Assembly: GCF_025264685.1 (NCBI RefSeq)
Contig: NZ_CP073721.1
Coordinates: 1,355,001-1,419,000, forward strand
Length of the DNA: 64,000 nucleotides
Direction: 5' to 3'
Source of the DNA: Dactylosporangium roseum
Lineage (GTDB): Bacteria; Actinomycetota; Actinomycetes; Mycobacteriales; Micromonosporaceae
Shown here: positions 8,599 through 18,117 of the stretch, in pieces
Layout of the letters: each line of letters starts with the position of its first letter
How positions within the stretch are numbered: position 1 is the first letter of the stretch
Position numbers and translations under genes: made by a program
The notes under the pieces: model-generated
What the model saw: only the letters and a program-made list of their open reading frames with translations
Told to the model about the DNA's origin: nothing
The model's database searches: none

Positions 8599-10131
8599 TC
8601 AGGACGCCGCGCGGGGCCTCGGGGCCTTGGCGCGGAGCATGGCGTGGTCGGCCGCCTCGAACGCCTCGGCCACGCTGTCGAAGTGCTCGCCCGACAGGCC
8701 GGCCCAGCCGATGGTCACGCCCACCGGGGTGCCCGGCACCAGTGACTGCCAGTCCTCTGCCGCCACCGCTGCCCCGATCCGGCGGGCGATCTCCCTCGCC
8801 TCGCCGGCGCTCGTCGTCGGCAGAACCACCACGAACTCGTCACCGCCGTAGCGCGCCACGAAGTCGCCCTTGCGCATCACACGGTTGAGGACCCCGGCGA
8901 AGCGCTGCAGGACCAGGTCGCCGGAGAGGTGGCCGTGGACGGTGTTGACCTCCTTGAACCCGTCGAGGTCGAGCACGCCCAGCACCGCGCGGCCGCCGGT
9001 CTCGAACAGCTTGGCGACGTGCTCCTCGAGGTAGCGGCGGTTGGGCAGGCCGGTGAGCGGGTCGGTCTGCGCCTCGCCCCGGTGGAAGTCGATCCGCCGC
9101 ACCATGTCCTCGTGGTCGAGCAGGGCGGCGACACCCTCGACGAACAGGTCGCGGAGCCGGTCGAGCTGGGCCACCGCGACCCGGAACGAGCTGCGGTCGG
9201 CGTGGTAGGCCAGCCGGTAGTCGGCGGCGCCCAGGTGCGCCAGGGCGCGCAGGCGGTGCAGCTCGGCGCCGCCGAGGGAGTCCTCGCTGACGTCGGCGGT
9301 CTCCAGCCGCGCGACCGCCTCGATCGGGCGGCGCTCGGCGATCGCCTGGCAGACCGCCCCGAGGGTGCGCAGGTCGCGGGCCCGGGTCGACATGCCGCCG
9401 GATTCGAGCAGCGGCCATGCCTCGATCCCGGACCGGACCGTGCCCAGCGTGCCCATGCGGACGATCGCGTAGCCCATGGCGCCGCGGGCGATCGGCCGGA
9501 GCCTGTCGACCTCGTTATCCTTCTGCTTGCGCTCCAGGTCGTGCACGATGTCGCGCAGGATCCGCTGACACCCCTCGCTGTCGCCGCGGTGGTCGAGGTC
9601 GACGGCGAGCCGCAGCCGGATCTGCGGCGCGGCGAAGTCGGTGTTGGCGGTCGGCGAGCCGACCTCGACGGCCACCTCGCGGGCCCGCTCCATGGCGGCC
9701 AGTGCGTGACCGTGAAACCCCGTGTACGAATACGCCATCGCGAGGTTGTGCCAGCCCCAGGCGGTCGTCTCGTCGGTGAGCTCGACGGCGCCGAGCGCGC
9801 GTGAGCCGTGCACCAGCGCCCGCGCACAGCGGTCCAGCGAACCGGCGCGCAAGGCCACGATGGCGGCCAGCGCCTGCAACTCGCCGTATTGGGCGGGGTC
9901 CTGCACCTGGCTGGCCGCCGCCAGCCCGGCGTCGAGCGCGGCCGGATAGTCGGCCGACCGGCCCATGTTGATCAGCGCGATGAGCCGGAGCGTCAGCGCC
10001 TCGACACGGTCGTGCGGGGACTGGTCGTCGGCCAGCACCCGGTCGACGACCGCCATCGCCTCGCCCAGGTGATCCTGGAAGATCAGCCGGCGAGCGCGCG
10101 TCAACTCCGACGTGCGGTCGGCAACCGCCAT
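8599..10131 (-). CDS. TPR-like / GGDEF diguanylate cyclase
   Basis: Predicted cytoplasmic c-di-GMP synthase of 510 residues. Roughly the first 340 residues form alpha-helical TPR-like repeats (e.g. TTAWGWHNLAMAYSYTGFHG), with no membrane segment, so the sensory input is probably a protein or a soluble ligand. The C-terminal GGDEF domain starts at QTDPLTGLPNRRYLEEH and has an intact active site YGGDEF at 428-433; five residues upstream lies RKGD, a match to the inhibitory RxxD I-site, implying product feedback. The ATG at 10131 is preceded by AAAGGGGG. No EAL domain is present. The start lies 35 nt from divergent prmC. Confidence 0.9.
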   Translation of the reverse strand: MAVADRTSELTRARRLIFQDHLGEAMAVVDRVLADDQSPHDRVEALTLRLIALINMGRSADYPAALDAGLAAASQVQDPAQYGELQALAAIVALRAGSLDRCARALVHGSRALGAVELTDETTAWGWHNLAMAYSYTGFHGHALAAMERAREVAVEVGSPTANTDFAAPQIRLRLAVDLDHRGDSEGCQRILRDIVHDLERKQKDNEVDRLRPIARGAMGYAIVRMGTLGTVRSGIEAWPLLESGGMSTRARDLRTLGAVCQAIAERRPIEAVARLETADVSEDSLGGAELHRLRALAHLGAADYRLAYHADRSSFRVAVAQLDRLRDLFVEGVAALLDHEDMVRRIDFHRGEAQTDPLTGLPNRRYLEEHVAKLFETGGRAVLGVLDLDGFKEVNTVHGHLSGDLVLQRFAGVLNRVMRKGDFVARYGGDEFVVVLPTTSAGEAREIARRIGAAVAAEDWQSLVPGTPVGVTIGWAGLSGEHFDSVAEAFEAADHAMLRAKAPRPRAAS

Positions 10132-10166
10132 CGGAACCCCCTTTCGGCGCGCCTCATGATTATGGG

Positions 10167-11036
10167 GTGCACAGCCTCGAAGATGACATGCCGGAACGCG
10201 GGTTGCCCACGCCGTCCGCGGCGATCGCCGGCGCGGCCCGGGTCCTGGCCCGCGCCGGTGTCGCTTCGCCACGGGTCGACGCGGAACTGCTGGCGGCGCA
10301 CGTTCTGGGCATTCCGCGCGCCCGCCTCCTGACCGCACCCCGGTTCGCCACCGAGCAGGCGGCCGAGTTCGACCGGTTGGTACTGCTGCGCGCCACCCGT
10401 GTGCCCTTGCAGCATTTGACCGGGGAAGCGCCGTTCTTCGGGTTCGAGCTCCTGGTCGGCCCGGGCGTCTTCATCCCGCGGTTCGAGACGGAGCTGCTCG
10501 TCGAATGGGCGCTGCGGCACCCGGGCCGCACGGTCGTCGACCTGTGCAGCGGTTCGGGCGCGATCGCGATCGCGGTCGCCCGGGCCCGGCCGGACGCCGA
10601 CGTCTACGCCGTGGAGGCGTCGGCGAAAGCGCTGGACTGGTTGCGCCGCAACGCGACCCGGCTGGCGCCGTCGGTGCGTGTGGTGCGCGGCGACGCGACC
10701 GACCCGACGGTGCTGTCCGATGTCGATGGCGCGGCCGACCTGGTCCTGTGCAATCCGCCCTACGTGCCGGAGGATGCCCCGGTCGACGTCGAGGTGCGCG
10801 ACCACGATCCGCACGAGGCGGTGTTCGGGGGCCGGGACGGCATGGACCTGATGGCCGGCATCGCCCGCCGCGCGGCGGCGCTGCTCCGTCCCGGCGGCGT
10901 CCTGGCGATCGAGCACGACGACACCCAGGGCGAGACCCTGCCCGCGCTGCTGCGCGAGGCCGGCTTCACCGAGGTCGCCGACCACCGGGATCTGGCCGGT
11001 CGCCCCCGGTTCACCACGGCGCGGCTCCCGGCCTGA
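10167..11036 (+). CDS. prmC: release factor glutamine N5-methyltransferase
   Basis: SAM-dependent enzyme that methylates the GGQ glutamine of release factors. 289 residues if GTG 10167 is used; ATG 10188 is an alternative (282 residues). It shows the helical N-terminal domain, the SAM motif VVDLCSGSGAIAIAVA and the catalytic NPPY tetrad (LVLCNPPYVPED) that contacts the glutamine amide. It sits two genes downstream of its presumed substrate prfA and immediately upstream of tsaC, a frequent bacterial order. Confidence 0.95.
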   Translation: MHSLEDDMPERGLPTPSAAIAGAARVLARAGVASPRVDAELLAAHVLGIPRARLLTAPRFATEQAAEFDRLVLLRATRVPLQHLTGEAPFFGFELLVGPGVFIPRFETELLVEWALRHPGRTVVDLCSGSGAIAIAVARARPDADVYAVEASAKALDWLRRNATRLAPSVRVVRGDATDPTVLSDVDGAADLVLCNPPYVPEDAPVDVEVRDHDPHEAVFGGRDGMDLMAGIARRAAALLRPGGVLAIEHDDTQGETLPALLREAGFTEVADHRDLAGRPRFTTARLPA

Positions 11037-11082
11037 CCGGGCGGGCCGCATCCCGGGAACGCCTGGCAGACTAGCGATCGTG

Positions 11083-11724
11083 ATGCTCTACGACTGCAGC
11101 CAGCTAGCCGAGCGCGAGCGCGGCATCGCCGCAGCCATCGAGGCGGTGCAGCGGGGCGACCTGATCGTCATGCCGACCGACACCATCTACGGCATCGGCG
11201 CCGACGCCTTCAAGTCGTGGTCAGTCACCGCGCTCAACAACGCCAAGGGACGCACGGCACCGGTGCCGGTGCTGGTCGGGTCGCGGCACACCCTCGACGG
11301 GCTGGTGTTCGGCCTGCCACAGGCGGCCCGCGACCTCGTCGACGCGTTCTGGCCGGGCGCCCTGACCATCGTGGTCGAGCACGCCCCGAGCCTGCAGTGG
11401 GACCTGGGCAGCGACGACGGCACCGTGGCCGTTCGCATGCCGCTGCACCCGATCGCGCTGGAGGTGCTGCGCGAGACGGGCCCGATGGCGGTCTCCTCGG
11501 CGAACAAGGTCGGTCAGCCGCTGCCGCAGACCGCGGAGGAGGCCCGCGACCAGCTCGGTTATGCGGTGAGCGTCTACCTGAGCACGCCCGCCGAGCTCGA
11601 CAACGTCACGAGCACCATCGTCGACGTCACCGCGAACCGCATGCGCGCGGTGCGCCTCGGCGGCATCGACCTGGACCAGCTCCGCGAGGTCGTGCCCGAG
11701 ATCGAGGACCCGGCCGCCGCCTGA
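11083..11724 (+). CDS. tsaC: L-threonylcarbamoyladenylate synthase (TsaC/Sua5 family)
   Basis: Makes threonylcarbamoyl-AMP from threonine, bicarbonate and ATP for the t6A37 modification of ANN-decoding tRNAs. 213 residues from ATG 11083 (GTG 11080 also possible). YrdC-fold signatures include VMPTDTIYGIGADA, the K-x-R motif AKGRTAPVPVLV and the S-x-N motif AVSSANKVG. No C-terminal Sua5 domain. It follows prmC closely on the same strand; a second YrdC-fold gene faces it. Confidence 0.92.
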   Translation: MLYDCSQLAERERGIAAAIEAVQRGDLIVMPTDTIYGIGADAFKSWSVTALNNAKGRTAPVPVLVGSRHTLDGLVFGLPQAARDLVDAFWPGALTIVVEHAPSLQWDLGSDDGTVAVRMPLHPIALEVLRETGPMAVSSANKVGQPLPQTAEEARDQLGYAVSVYLSTPAELDNVTSTIVDVTANRMRAVRLGGIDLDQLREVVPEIEDPAAA

Positions 11725-11743
11725 GCGGAGCCGGCCGGGCACG

Positions 11744-12394
11744 TCAGCCGGCGACGGCCTTGATCTCCTCGAGCGTCACCGGACCCTGCCGGAGCACCTC
11801 GAAGCCGTCGCCGGTCAGCCGGACCAGCGTCGAGGCCTTGCTGTGGGTGATCGAGGTCTTGTCCTCCAGCACCGGCACGACCTCTTCGCCGGACCAGTCC
11901 AGCTCGGGCAGGAAGTCGAAGTCCAGCGGCGCGCTCTCCTCGCCGGACCGGTTGAGGCTGGTCGCCGTGACGGGCGCGCCGAGCAGGTCGACGACCTGGA
12001 GGGTCGCCGGGTGATCGGGGACCCGCACCCCGACGGTGCCGTTGAGGGTGACGAGCCGGTCCGGCAGGCGACCGCTCTGCGGTACCACCACCGTCAGCGG
12101 ACCCGGCGTGAACGCCCGGACGAGCCGGTCGGCCACCTCGTCGAGCCGGGCGAACTCGTGGGCCATGCGCAGCGATCCGCACGCCACGTGCATCGGGTTG
12201 TCGAGGCTGCGGCCCTTGGCCCGAAAGACCTTCTCGACGGCCCGCTCGTCCGTCGCCAGGGCAGCGACCAGATAGCCGGTCTCGGTCGGCAGGACCGCGA
12301 GCCCGCCCCGGCGCAGATGGTCGGCGACCCTGGCGGCGGCGCCGAAGGACAGCAGTTTGGCGGGGCTGTGCGCGAGCGCTTCGAACGTGGTCAC
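11744..12394 (-). CDS. second YrdC-domain (Sua5/YciO-like) protein
   Basis: A 216-residue YrdC-fold paralogue of the neighbouring TsaC, GTG start. It keeps VLPTETGYLVAAL in place of the PTDTIYG motif (Gly for Ile), the K-x-R element AKGRSLDNPMHV and the S-x-N element TATSLNRSGEE. The altered first motif and the lack of a C-terminal domain suggest a YciO-type protein or a divergent threonylcarbamoyl-AMP synthase. Convergent with tsaC, 19 nt between stops. Function uncertain. Confidence 0.8.
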   Translation of the reverse strand: MTTFEALAHSPAKLLSFGAAARVADHLRRGGLAVLPTETGYLVAALATDERAVEKVFRAKGRSLDNPMHVACGSLRMAHEFARLDEVADRLVRAFTPGPLTVVVPQSGRLPDRLVTLNGTVGVRVPDHPATLQVVDLLGAPVTATSLNRSGEESAPLDFDFLPELDWSGEEVVPVLEDKTSITHSKASTLVRLTGDGFEVLRQGPVTLEEIKAVAG

Positions 12395-12419
12395 GGACCG
12401 CCATGCTATCGCTGCCCCG

Positions 12420-12432
12420 TAGGCTTGCCGTC
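12420..12432 (+). promoter_or_regulatory. -10 box predicting a leaderless phosphatase mRNA
   Basis: TAGGCT (12420-12425) lies 7 nt before ATG 12433, where a transcript would begin at or next to the start codon. No ribosome-binding site is present, consistent with a leaderless mRNA. Confidence 0.5.
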
Positions 12433-13041
12433 ATGTCGTCACCCTTCAGCGTCCTGTGCGTCTGCATGGGCAACATCTGCCGGTCGCCGATGGCGGAGCG
12501 GCTGCTCGTCGCCGACGCGCTCGCGCTCGGGGCGTCGTCGGACCTGCTCTACGTGCACGGGGCCGGGACCGGCGGGTGGCACGTGGGGGAACCGATGGAC
12601 CCGCAGGCCGCCAAGCAGGTGCTGGCCCGCGGCGGTGACGTCACCGACTTTCGGGCCCGCAAGCTGCTCGCCGAGCACGTCGACGCGTCCGACCTGGTCC
12701 TGACGGCGACCGGCGAGCAGGTCGACTTCATCCGTGAGCTGCGGCCCGACGCGGCGGCACGCACGTTCGTCTTCGGCGAGTTCGGCCGCCTGCTGCGGGA
12801 GGTCGACCTGGCCGCGCTCCCGCCGGCCGGCCGCGACGCGGACGGCGTCCATGCGCGCGGGGTGGCGCTCGTCGAGGCGGTCGACCGGGCCAGGGCGGAC
12901 CGCGCGCCGCTGCCGGAGGACGACCTGGACGACCCGTGGGGGCGGCCGGACGCGTACTTCAGCCGCGTGGCCGACGAGGTCCACGCCGTCACCCGCCCCC
13001 TGTCCGCCGCCCTGTTCCACCACCCCGCCAAGTCGCGTTGA
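12433..13041 (+). CDS. low-molecular-weight protein-tyrosine-phosphatase family protein
   Basis: 202 residues from ATG 12433. The P-loop VCMGNICRSP places nucleophile Cys11 and Arg17 in the C-x5-R signature of this class (arsenate reductases share the fold), and the general-acid region DDLDDPWGRPDAYF is present near the C-terminus. In actinobacteria such enzymes act on phosphotyrosine proteins or low-molecular-weight phosphates. The last five residues, PAKSR, and the TGA stop lie inside a palindromic repeat and are mirrored by the C-terminus of the convergent neighbour. Confidence 0.88.
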   Translation: MSSPFSVLCVCMGNICRSPMAERLLVADALALGASSDLLYVHGAGTGGWHVGEPMDPQAAKQVLARGGDVTDFRARKLLAEHVDASDLVLTATGEQVDFIRELRPDAAARTFVFGEFGRLLREVDLAALPPAGRDADGVHARGVALVEAVDRARADRAPLPEDDLDDPWGRPDAYFSRVADEVHAVTRPLSAALFHHPAKSR

Positions 13042-13125
13042 TCATGCACTCGTGGTGCCGCGACACTCCCAAGATGCCCGGTTTGTCAGGCACCACAAGT
13101 GCATGATCAACGCGACTTGGCGGGG
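13023..13125. repeat. palindromic element family A, copy 1
   Basis: Arms 13023-13059 and 13089-13125 (37 nt each, one mismatch at 13051/13097) enclose a 29-nt loop containing GACACTCCCAAGATG and GGTTTGTCA. The element lies between two convergent genes and provides both stop codons symmetrically (TGA at 13039-13041 and its mirror at 13107-13109). Three more copies are at 16267, 26516 and 35215. Probably a bidirectional terminator or a mobile palindromic unit. Confidence 0.9.
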
Positions 13126-14573
13126 CGGGTGGCGGTCCTTGCGATGTTGCGGGCCATGCCGCCGAAGACGAACGCGTGGAACGGCGCGACCGACCACCAG
13201 TAGGCGTGGCCGGCCAGGCCCTTCGGCAGGAAGACCGCGCGCTGCTCGTAGACGGTGCCGCCCGAGCCGTCGCCGACCACGCGCATCTCCAGCCAGGCGC
13301 GGCCCGGCAGCCTCATCTCGGCGCGCAGGCGCAGCAGCTCGCCGGGAACGATCTCCTCGACCCGCCAGAAGTCCAGCGCCTCGCCGACGTAGAGCCGGTG
13401 CGGGTCCCGCCGGCCGCGGCGCAGGCCGACACCGCCGACCGCGCGGTCGAGCCAGCCGCGCACCGACCAGGCGAGCGGGAACGAGTGCCAGCCGTTCTCG
13501 CCGCCGATCGCCTCGATGACCCGCCAGACCCGGTCCGGAGGCACGGCGACGCGGTGGGAGCGCTCGTCGCGGTACACGCTGCCGCCCGACCAGTCAGGAT
13601 CGGTGGGCAGCGGGTCGCTCGGCGCGCCCGGCAGGACGGCGTTGGCCCAGCGGGTCTCCACCTCGGCGTCCCGGACCTTCCGGAGCGCCAGGTGTACGGC
13701 GAGGTCGAACCCGGTCAGCCCGTCGTGCGGATCCGGCACGTAGCCGGCGATGTCGTGCTCGCGGCAGACCGCCTCGTGGATCAGGCTGCCGACCAGCGGG
13801 CGGGCGATCCGGTTCGGCACCGGCGTCACCAGGCCCACCCAGTGCGACGAGAGCCACGGCGTCAGGACGCGAATCGGCAGCAGGACGCGGCGGCGCAGGC
13901 CGGCGACCTTCGCGTACCGCTGCATCATGTCGGCATACGTGAGGACGTCCGGCCCGCCGATGTCGAACGCCCGGTTGACCCGCGGCGGGAACACCTCGGC
14001 GGCGGCGACCAGGTAGCGCAGGACGTCGCGGATGGCGATCGGCTGGATGCGGTTGCGGACCCACTTCGGGGTCACCATGACCGGCAGGCGCTCGGTGAGG
14101 TACCGCAGCATCTCGAACGACGCCGAGCCGGACCCGATGATCACCGCGGCCCGGAAGACCACGGTCGGCACCCCGCTGCGCAGGAAGATGTCGCCGACCT
14201 CGCCCCGCGAGCGCAGGTGCGCGGACGCCCGCTCGCCGGGCACCGGCCCGCCGAGGTAGACGATGCGCTGGACGCCGGCGTCGCGCGCCGCGATCACCAC
14301 GTTCAGCGCGCTCTCCCGGTCGACGTCCTCGAACGCGGCCCGGCCGAGGGCGTGCACCAGGTAGTACACGACCTCGATGCCCCGCATGGCCGCGGCGAGG
14401 CCCTCCTCGGAGGCCACGTCGCCGGCGACGATCTCGACCTTGCCGGCCCACGGCACGTCACGCAGCCGGCGCGGGTCGCGGGTCAGGCAGCGCACCTCAT
14501 GGCCGGCGGCCAGCAGGCGCGGGACCAGCCGACCCCCGACGTAGCCGGTCGCGCCGGTCACCAGGCATCGCAT
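13107..14573 (-). CDS. NAD(P)-binding SDR-type protein with C-terminal DUF2867-like domain
   Basis: 488 residues from ATG 14573. The N-terminal half is an extended/atypical short-chain dehydrogenase with the nucleotide-binding motif TGATGYVGG (6-14) and RIVYLGGPVPGE; the C-terminal half (after about 330, GGSVYRDERSHRVAVPPDRVWRVIE) resembles the DUF2867/SRPBCC-like domain often fused to such proteins, ending with a hydrophobic stretch HAYWWSVAPFHAFVFGGMA that may contact membrane or lipid. Substrate unknown. The protein ends in PAKSR, identical to the convergent phosphatase because both tails are encoded in the arms of the shared palindrome. Confidence 0.82.
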   Translation of the reverse strand: MRCLVTGATGYVGGRLVPRLLAAGHEVRCLTRDPRRLRDVPWAGKVEIVAGDVASEEGLAAAMRGIEVVYYLVHALGRAAFEDVDRESALNVVIAARDAGVQRIVYLGGPVPGERASAHLRSRGEVGDIFLRSGVPTVVFRAAVIIGSGSASFEMLRYLTERLPVMVTPKWVRNRIQPIAIRDVLRYLVAAAEVFPPRVNRAFDIGGPDVLTYADMMQRYAKVAGLRRRVLLPIRVLTPWLSSHWVGLVTPVPNRIARPLVGSLIHEAVCREHDIAGYVPDPHDGLTGFDLAVHLALRKVRDAEVETRWANAVLPGAPSDPLPTDPDWSGGSVYRDERSHRVAVPPDRVWRVIEAIGGENGWHSFPLAWSVRGWLDRAVGGVGLRRGRRDPHRLYVGEALDFWRVEEIVPGELLRLRAEMRLPGRAWLEMRVVGDGSGGTVYEQRAVFLPKGLAGHAYWWSVAPFHAFVFGGMARNIARTATRPAKSR

Positions 14574-14604
14574 GACTTCATGCTTACCCTGAGCCGTCGC
14601 CACC

Positions 14605-14617
14605 TAGACTGCGATTC
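14605..14617 (+). promoter_or_regulatory. -10 box predicting a leaderless glyA mRNA
   Basis: TAGACT (14605-14610) lies 7 nt before the glyA ATG (14618), and no Shine-Dalgarno sequence precedes the ATG. The -35 region (GCTTAC, 17 nt upstream) is weak. Confidence 0.5.
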
Positions 14618-15868
14618 ATGGGCGACACGTACTGGGGTCCGGACTTCGAAGCACTCCGCGATACCGATCCGGAGATCGCCGACGTCGTCCTCGACGAGCT
14701 GCAACGCCTCCGCGGCGGGTTGCAGTTGATCGCGAGCGAGAACTTCACGTCCCCGGCGGTGCTGGCCGCGCTCGGCTCGACGCTGACCAACAAGTACGCC
14801 GAGGGGTATCCCGGCCGGCGGTACTACGGTGGCTGCGGCCAGGTGGACCGCGCCGAGGAACTGGGGATCGAGCGGGCCAAGGCGCTGTTCGGCGCCGAGC
14901 ACGCCAACCTGCAGCCGCACAGCGGCGCGAGCGCCAACTTGGCCGCCTATGCCGCGCTGCTCGTGCCGGGCGACACGGTGCTGGCGATGGAGCTGCCGCA
15001 CGGTGGCCACCTGACCCACGGCAGCAAGGTCAACTTCTCCGGCAAGTGGTTCAACACGGTCGGCTACCCGGTGAGCAAGGATGACGAGCTCATCGACTAC
15101 GACGAGGTTCGCGACCTCGCGCTCGCCCACCGGCCCAAGATGATCATCTGTGGGGCGACCGCCTACCCGCGGCTCATCGACTTCGCGCGGTTCCGCGAGA
15201 TCGCCGACGAGGTCGGCGCCTACCTCATGGTCGACGCGGCGCACTTCATCGGGCTCGTCGCGGGCAAGGCCGTCCCGTCGCCGGTGCCCTACGCCGACGT
15301 GGTCTGCTTCACCACGCACAAGGTCCTGCGCGGCCCGCGCGGCGGCATGATCCTGTGCCGCGAGTCGCTCGCCCAGCGCATCGACAAGGCGGTCTTCCCG
15401 TTCACCCAGGGCGGCCCGCTGATGCACGTCGTGGCCGCGAAGGCGGTCGCGCTCAAGGAGGCGGCGCAGCCGCGGTTCGCCGACTACGCGCGGCAGGTGG
15501 TCGCCAACGCCCGTGAGCTCGCCGCCGGGCTGGCCGCCGAGGGCATGCGCCCCGTCTCCGGCGGCACCGACACCCACCTGGCCCTCATCGACCTGCGTGC
15601 GCTCCAGGTCACCGGCCGGGAGGCGGAGGAGCTGTGCGACGCGAACGGGATCACGCTCAACAAGAATGCCATCCCGTACGACCCGGAGAAGCCGATGACC
15701 GCGTCCGGCATCCGGGTGGGCACCCCCTCGGTGACCACCCAGGGCATGAAGGAGCCGGAGATGCGGGAGATCGCCGGCCTGATCGCGGCCGCGGTGCGCG
15801 GTGAGCGGGTCGGCGAGCGGGTGTCGGAACTGGTCGGGCGGTTCCCGGCGTATCCTGCACCGTTGTGA
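14618..15868 (+). CDS. glyA: serine hydroxymethyltransferase
   Basis: PLP enzyme interconverting serine and glycine with tetrahydrofolate, the main source of one-carbon units. 416 residues, normal length. Signatures: [13 protein letters not shown], the tyrosine-bearing [25 protein letters not shown] with the PLP-contacting Asp and His, and the Schiff-base lysine in [13 protein letters not shown] (Lys235). The C-terminal [14 protein letters not shown] is typical. The final codons overlap the start of the following membrane-protein gene. Confidence 0.96.
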   Translation: MGDTYWGPDFEALRDTDPEIADVVLDELQRLRGGLQLIASENFTSPAVLAALGSTLTNKYAEGYPGRRYYGGCGQVDRAEELGIERAKALFGAEHANLQPHSGASANLAAYAALLVPGDTVLAMELPHGGHLTHGSKVNFSGKWFNTVGYPVSKDDELIDYDEVRDLALAHRPKMIICGATAYPRLIDFARFREIADEVGAYLMVDAAHFIGLVAGKAVPSPVPYADVVCFTTHKVLRGPRGGMILCRESLAQRIDKAVFPFTQGGPLMHVVAAKAVALKEAAQPRFADYARQVVANARELAAGLAAEGMRPVSGGTDTHLALIDLRALQVTGREAEELCDANGITLNKNAIPYDPEKPMTASGIRVGTPSVTTQGMKEPEMREIAGLIAAAVRGERVGERVSELVGRFPAYPAPL

Positions 15869-16254
15869 GGAAGCGACTGCGGCACCTGCCCGCCGGACTG
15901 ATCGCGATGGCGGCGCTGCTCGTGGTGACCGTGCCGCTCGCGCTGTGGCGGGACGGCGGCGCGGGCGCGGCCGGCGCGGTCGCCGGCGTGGCCCTCGTCA
16001 CCGCCAGCTATGTGGTCTCCGGCCTCGTCGTCGCCTGGACCGACCTCAAGGCTCGACACCTGCTCATGCCGGTGGCCCTGGCCACCTACGTGCTGAAGTT
16101 CGCCGTGATCGGCGTCGCCATGTGGTTCGTCGGCGGCTCCGGCTGGACCGGCCTGAGCTGGATGGGCGCCCTGGTCATCGCCGCGGTCGTGGTGTGGATG
16201 GCGGCCCACGCCGTGTGGGTGTGGCGCGCCAAGATCCCGTACGTCGAGCTCTAG
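15865..16254 (+). CDS. small four-helix membrane protein, AtpI-like
   Basis: 129 residues with a GTG start overlapping the glyA stop by 4 nt, so translationally coupled. Four hydrophobic segments are visible (about 10-26, 34-56, 68-85 and 98-118). Size, topology and place just upstream of the atp operon resemble actinobacterial ATP synthase subunit I proteins, which help assemble the c-ring; the separate 71-residue AtpZ-like gene at 16732 is the other candidate. Assignment to the ATP synthase is inference. Confidence 0.65.
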   Translation: MRKRLRHLPAGLIAMAALLVVTVPLALWRDGGAGAAGAVAGVALVTASYVVSGLVVAWTDLKARHLLMPVALATYVLKFAVIGVAMWFVGGSGWTGLSWMGALVIAAVVVWMAAHAVWVWRAKIPYVEL

Positions 16255-16266
16255 CGCCCCCAAGCC

Positions 16267-16348
16267 CGCGTCGATCTTGCAGTTGTGGTGCCGGGACACT
16301 CCCTGAATGCCCGGGTTTGTCAGGCACCACAACTGCAAGATCGATGCG
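16267..16348. repeat. palindromic element family A, copy 2
   Basis: Arms 16271-16292 and 16323-16344 pair perfectly (22 bp), extend to 16267/16348 with one wobble, and enclose a 30-nt loop with the family loop sequence (GACACTCCC ... CCGGGTTTGTCA). The arm reads GATCTTGCAGTTGTGGTGCC where copies 1 and 4 read GATCATGCACT, and the other arm changes to match. It lies 12 nt after the membrane-protein stop, between co-directional genes, so it may end the glyA transcript ahead of the atp operon. Confidence 0.9.
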
Positions 16349-16489
16349 CGACGGAGCGGCCGACGGGTGCCGTGACGCGCGGTGGTGATAGCGAACGGGC
16401 GCACCGTCGTGCTGTTCGCACTCTGCGACGAGGCGTCGGCGGCTTGCTGGCGGCGATAGCGGCTAAATCACGAAAAAAGCGATTGTGGT

Positions 16490-16567
16490 GTTGCGCACGG
16501 TCATCTCTGCCATACGCATTGTTAAGCTGGACTGTCCGCAGAGCCGGTGGGGGTGACCGTGCGCAAC
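16490..16567. repeat. 14-bp inverted repeat with nested hairpin upstream of the atp operon
   Basis: A perfect 14-bp inverted repeat (GTTGCGCACGGTCA at 16490-16503; mirror at 16554-16567) spans 50 nt that contain a second inverted pair CTCTGC (16505-16510) and GCAGAG (16538-16543). It sits in a relatively AT-rich part of the 478-nt gap and may be a protein-binding site or an RNA leader structure. Confidence 0.65.
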
Positions 16568-16592
16568 ATTTACTCAGGTATCGGTCGTGTAG

Positions 16593-16622
16593 TTGACGTC
16601 CACCGAGCGTCGGGCGTAGTAA
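16593..16622 (+). promoter_or_regulatory. candidate atp operon promoter
   Basis: TTGACG (16593-16598), an 18-nt spacer and TAGTAA (16617-16622) make the best sigma-70-type match in the gap before atpZ/I. The predicted leader of about 100 nt contains a GC-rich hairpin. Confidence 0.5.
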
Positions 16623-16661
16623 CGTTGACGGCCGCCGGTTGATGGCCTTGGACCCACAGCA

Positions 16662-16688
16662 ACCCCCGCGCGAGCAGCACGCGGGGGT
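16662..16688 (+). promoter_or_regulatory. GC-rich hairpin in the atp leader
   Basis: ACCCCCGCG (16662-16670) pairs perfectly with CGCGGGGGT (16680-16688) around a 9-nt loop, between the candidate promoter and the first atp gene. It could attenuate or stabilise the operon mRNA; no T-tract follows. Confidence 0.5.
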
Positions 16689-16731
16689 CGACGCACAGGT
16701 GTTTCCGACCGGCTGATATGGTCACCGCGTC

Positions 16732-16947
16732 ATGGCCGGTAACCAGACTCCCAAGCAATCCGGATCGAGTGGAGCCAACGAGGGTTGGGTCGCCGTCGGA
16801 TACCTCATCTCGGGCATTGCCGTGTGGGGCTTCATTGGTTGGCTGGTCGACCGGTGGCTCAACGCCGGTGGCATCGCCACCGCCATCGGATGTGTGCTCG
16901 GTGCGGCAGGCGGCATCTATCTGGTGGTCAAGCGCCTCGGTGCCTGA
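16732..16947 (+). CDS. AtpZ/AtpI-type small membrane protein, first gene of the atp operon
   Basis: 71 residues, two membrane helices (about 21-41 and 47-66) separated by a short loop with DRWLNAGG. The pattern GYLISGIAVWGFIGWLVDRWL is that of the ATPase_gene1 (AtpZ/AtpI) family found at the head of bacterial F1Fo operons and implicated in assembly or ion uptake. 33 nt separate it from atpB. Confidence 0.82.
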   Translation: MAGNQTPKQSGSSGANEGWVAVGYLISGIAVWGFIGWLVDRWLNAGGIATAIGCVLGAAGGIYLVVKRLGA

Positions 16948-16980
16948 TCCACCGATGGTTTCGATATCGAAAGGGACGTG

Positions 16981-18076
<1,096 letters not shown>

Positions 18077-18117
18077 TCCTCCCGCCCTCATCCACCACGA
18101 AAGCGGGAGGTTTCCCA

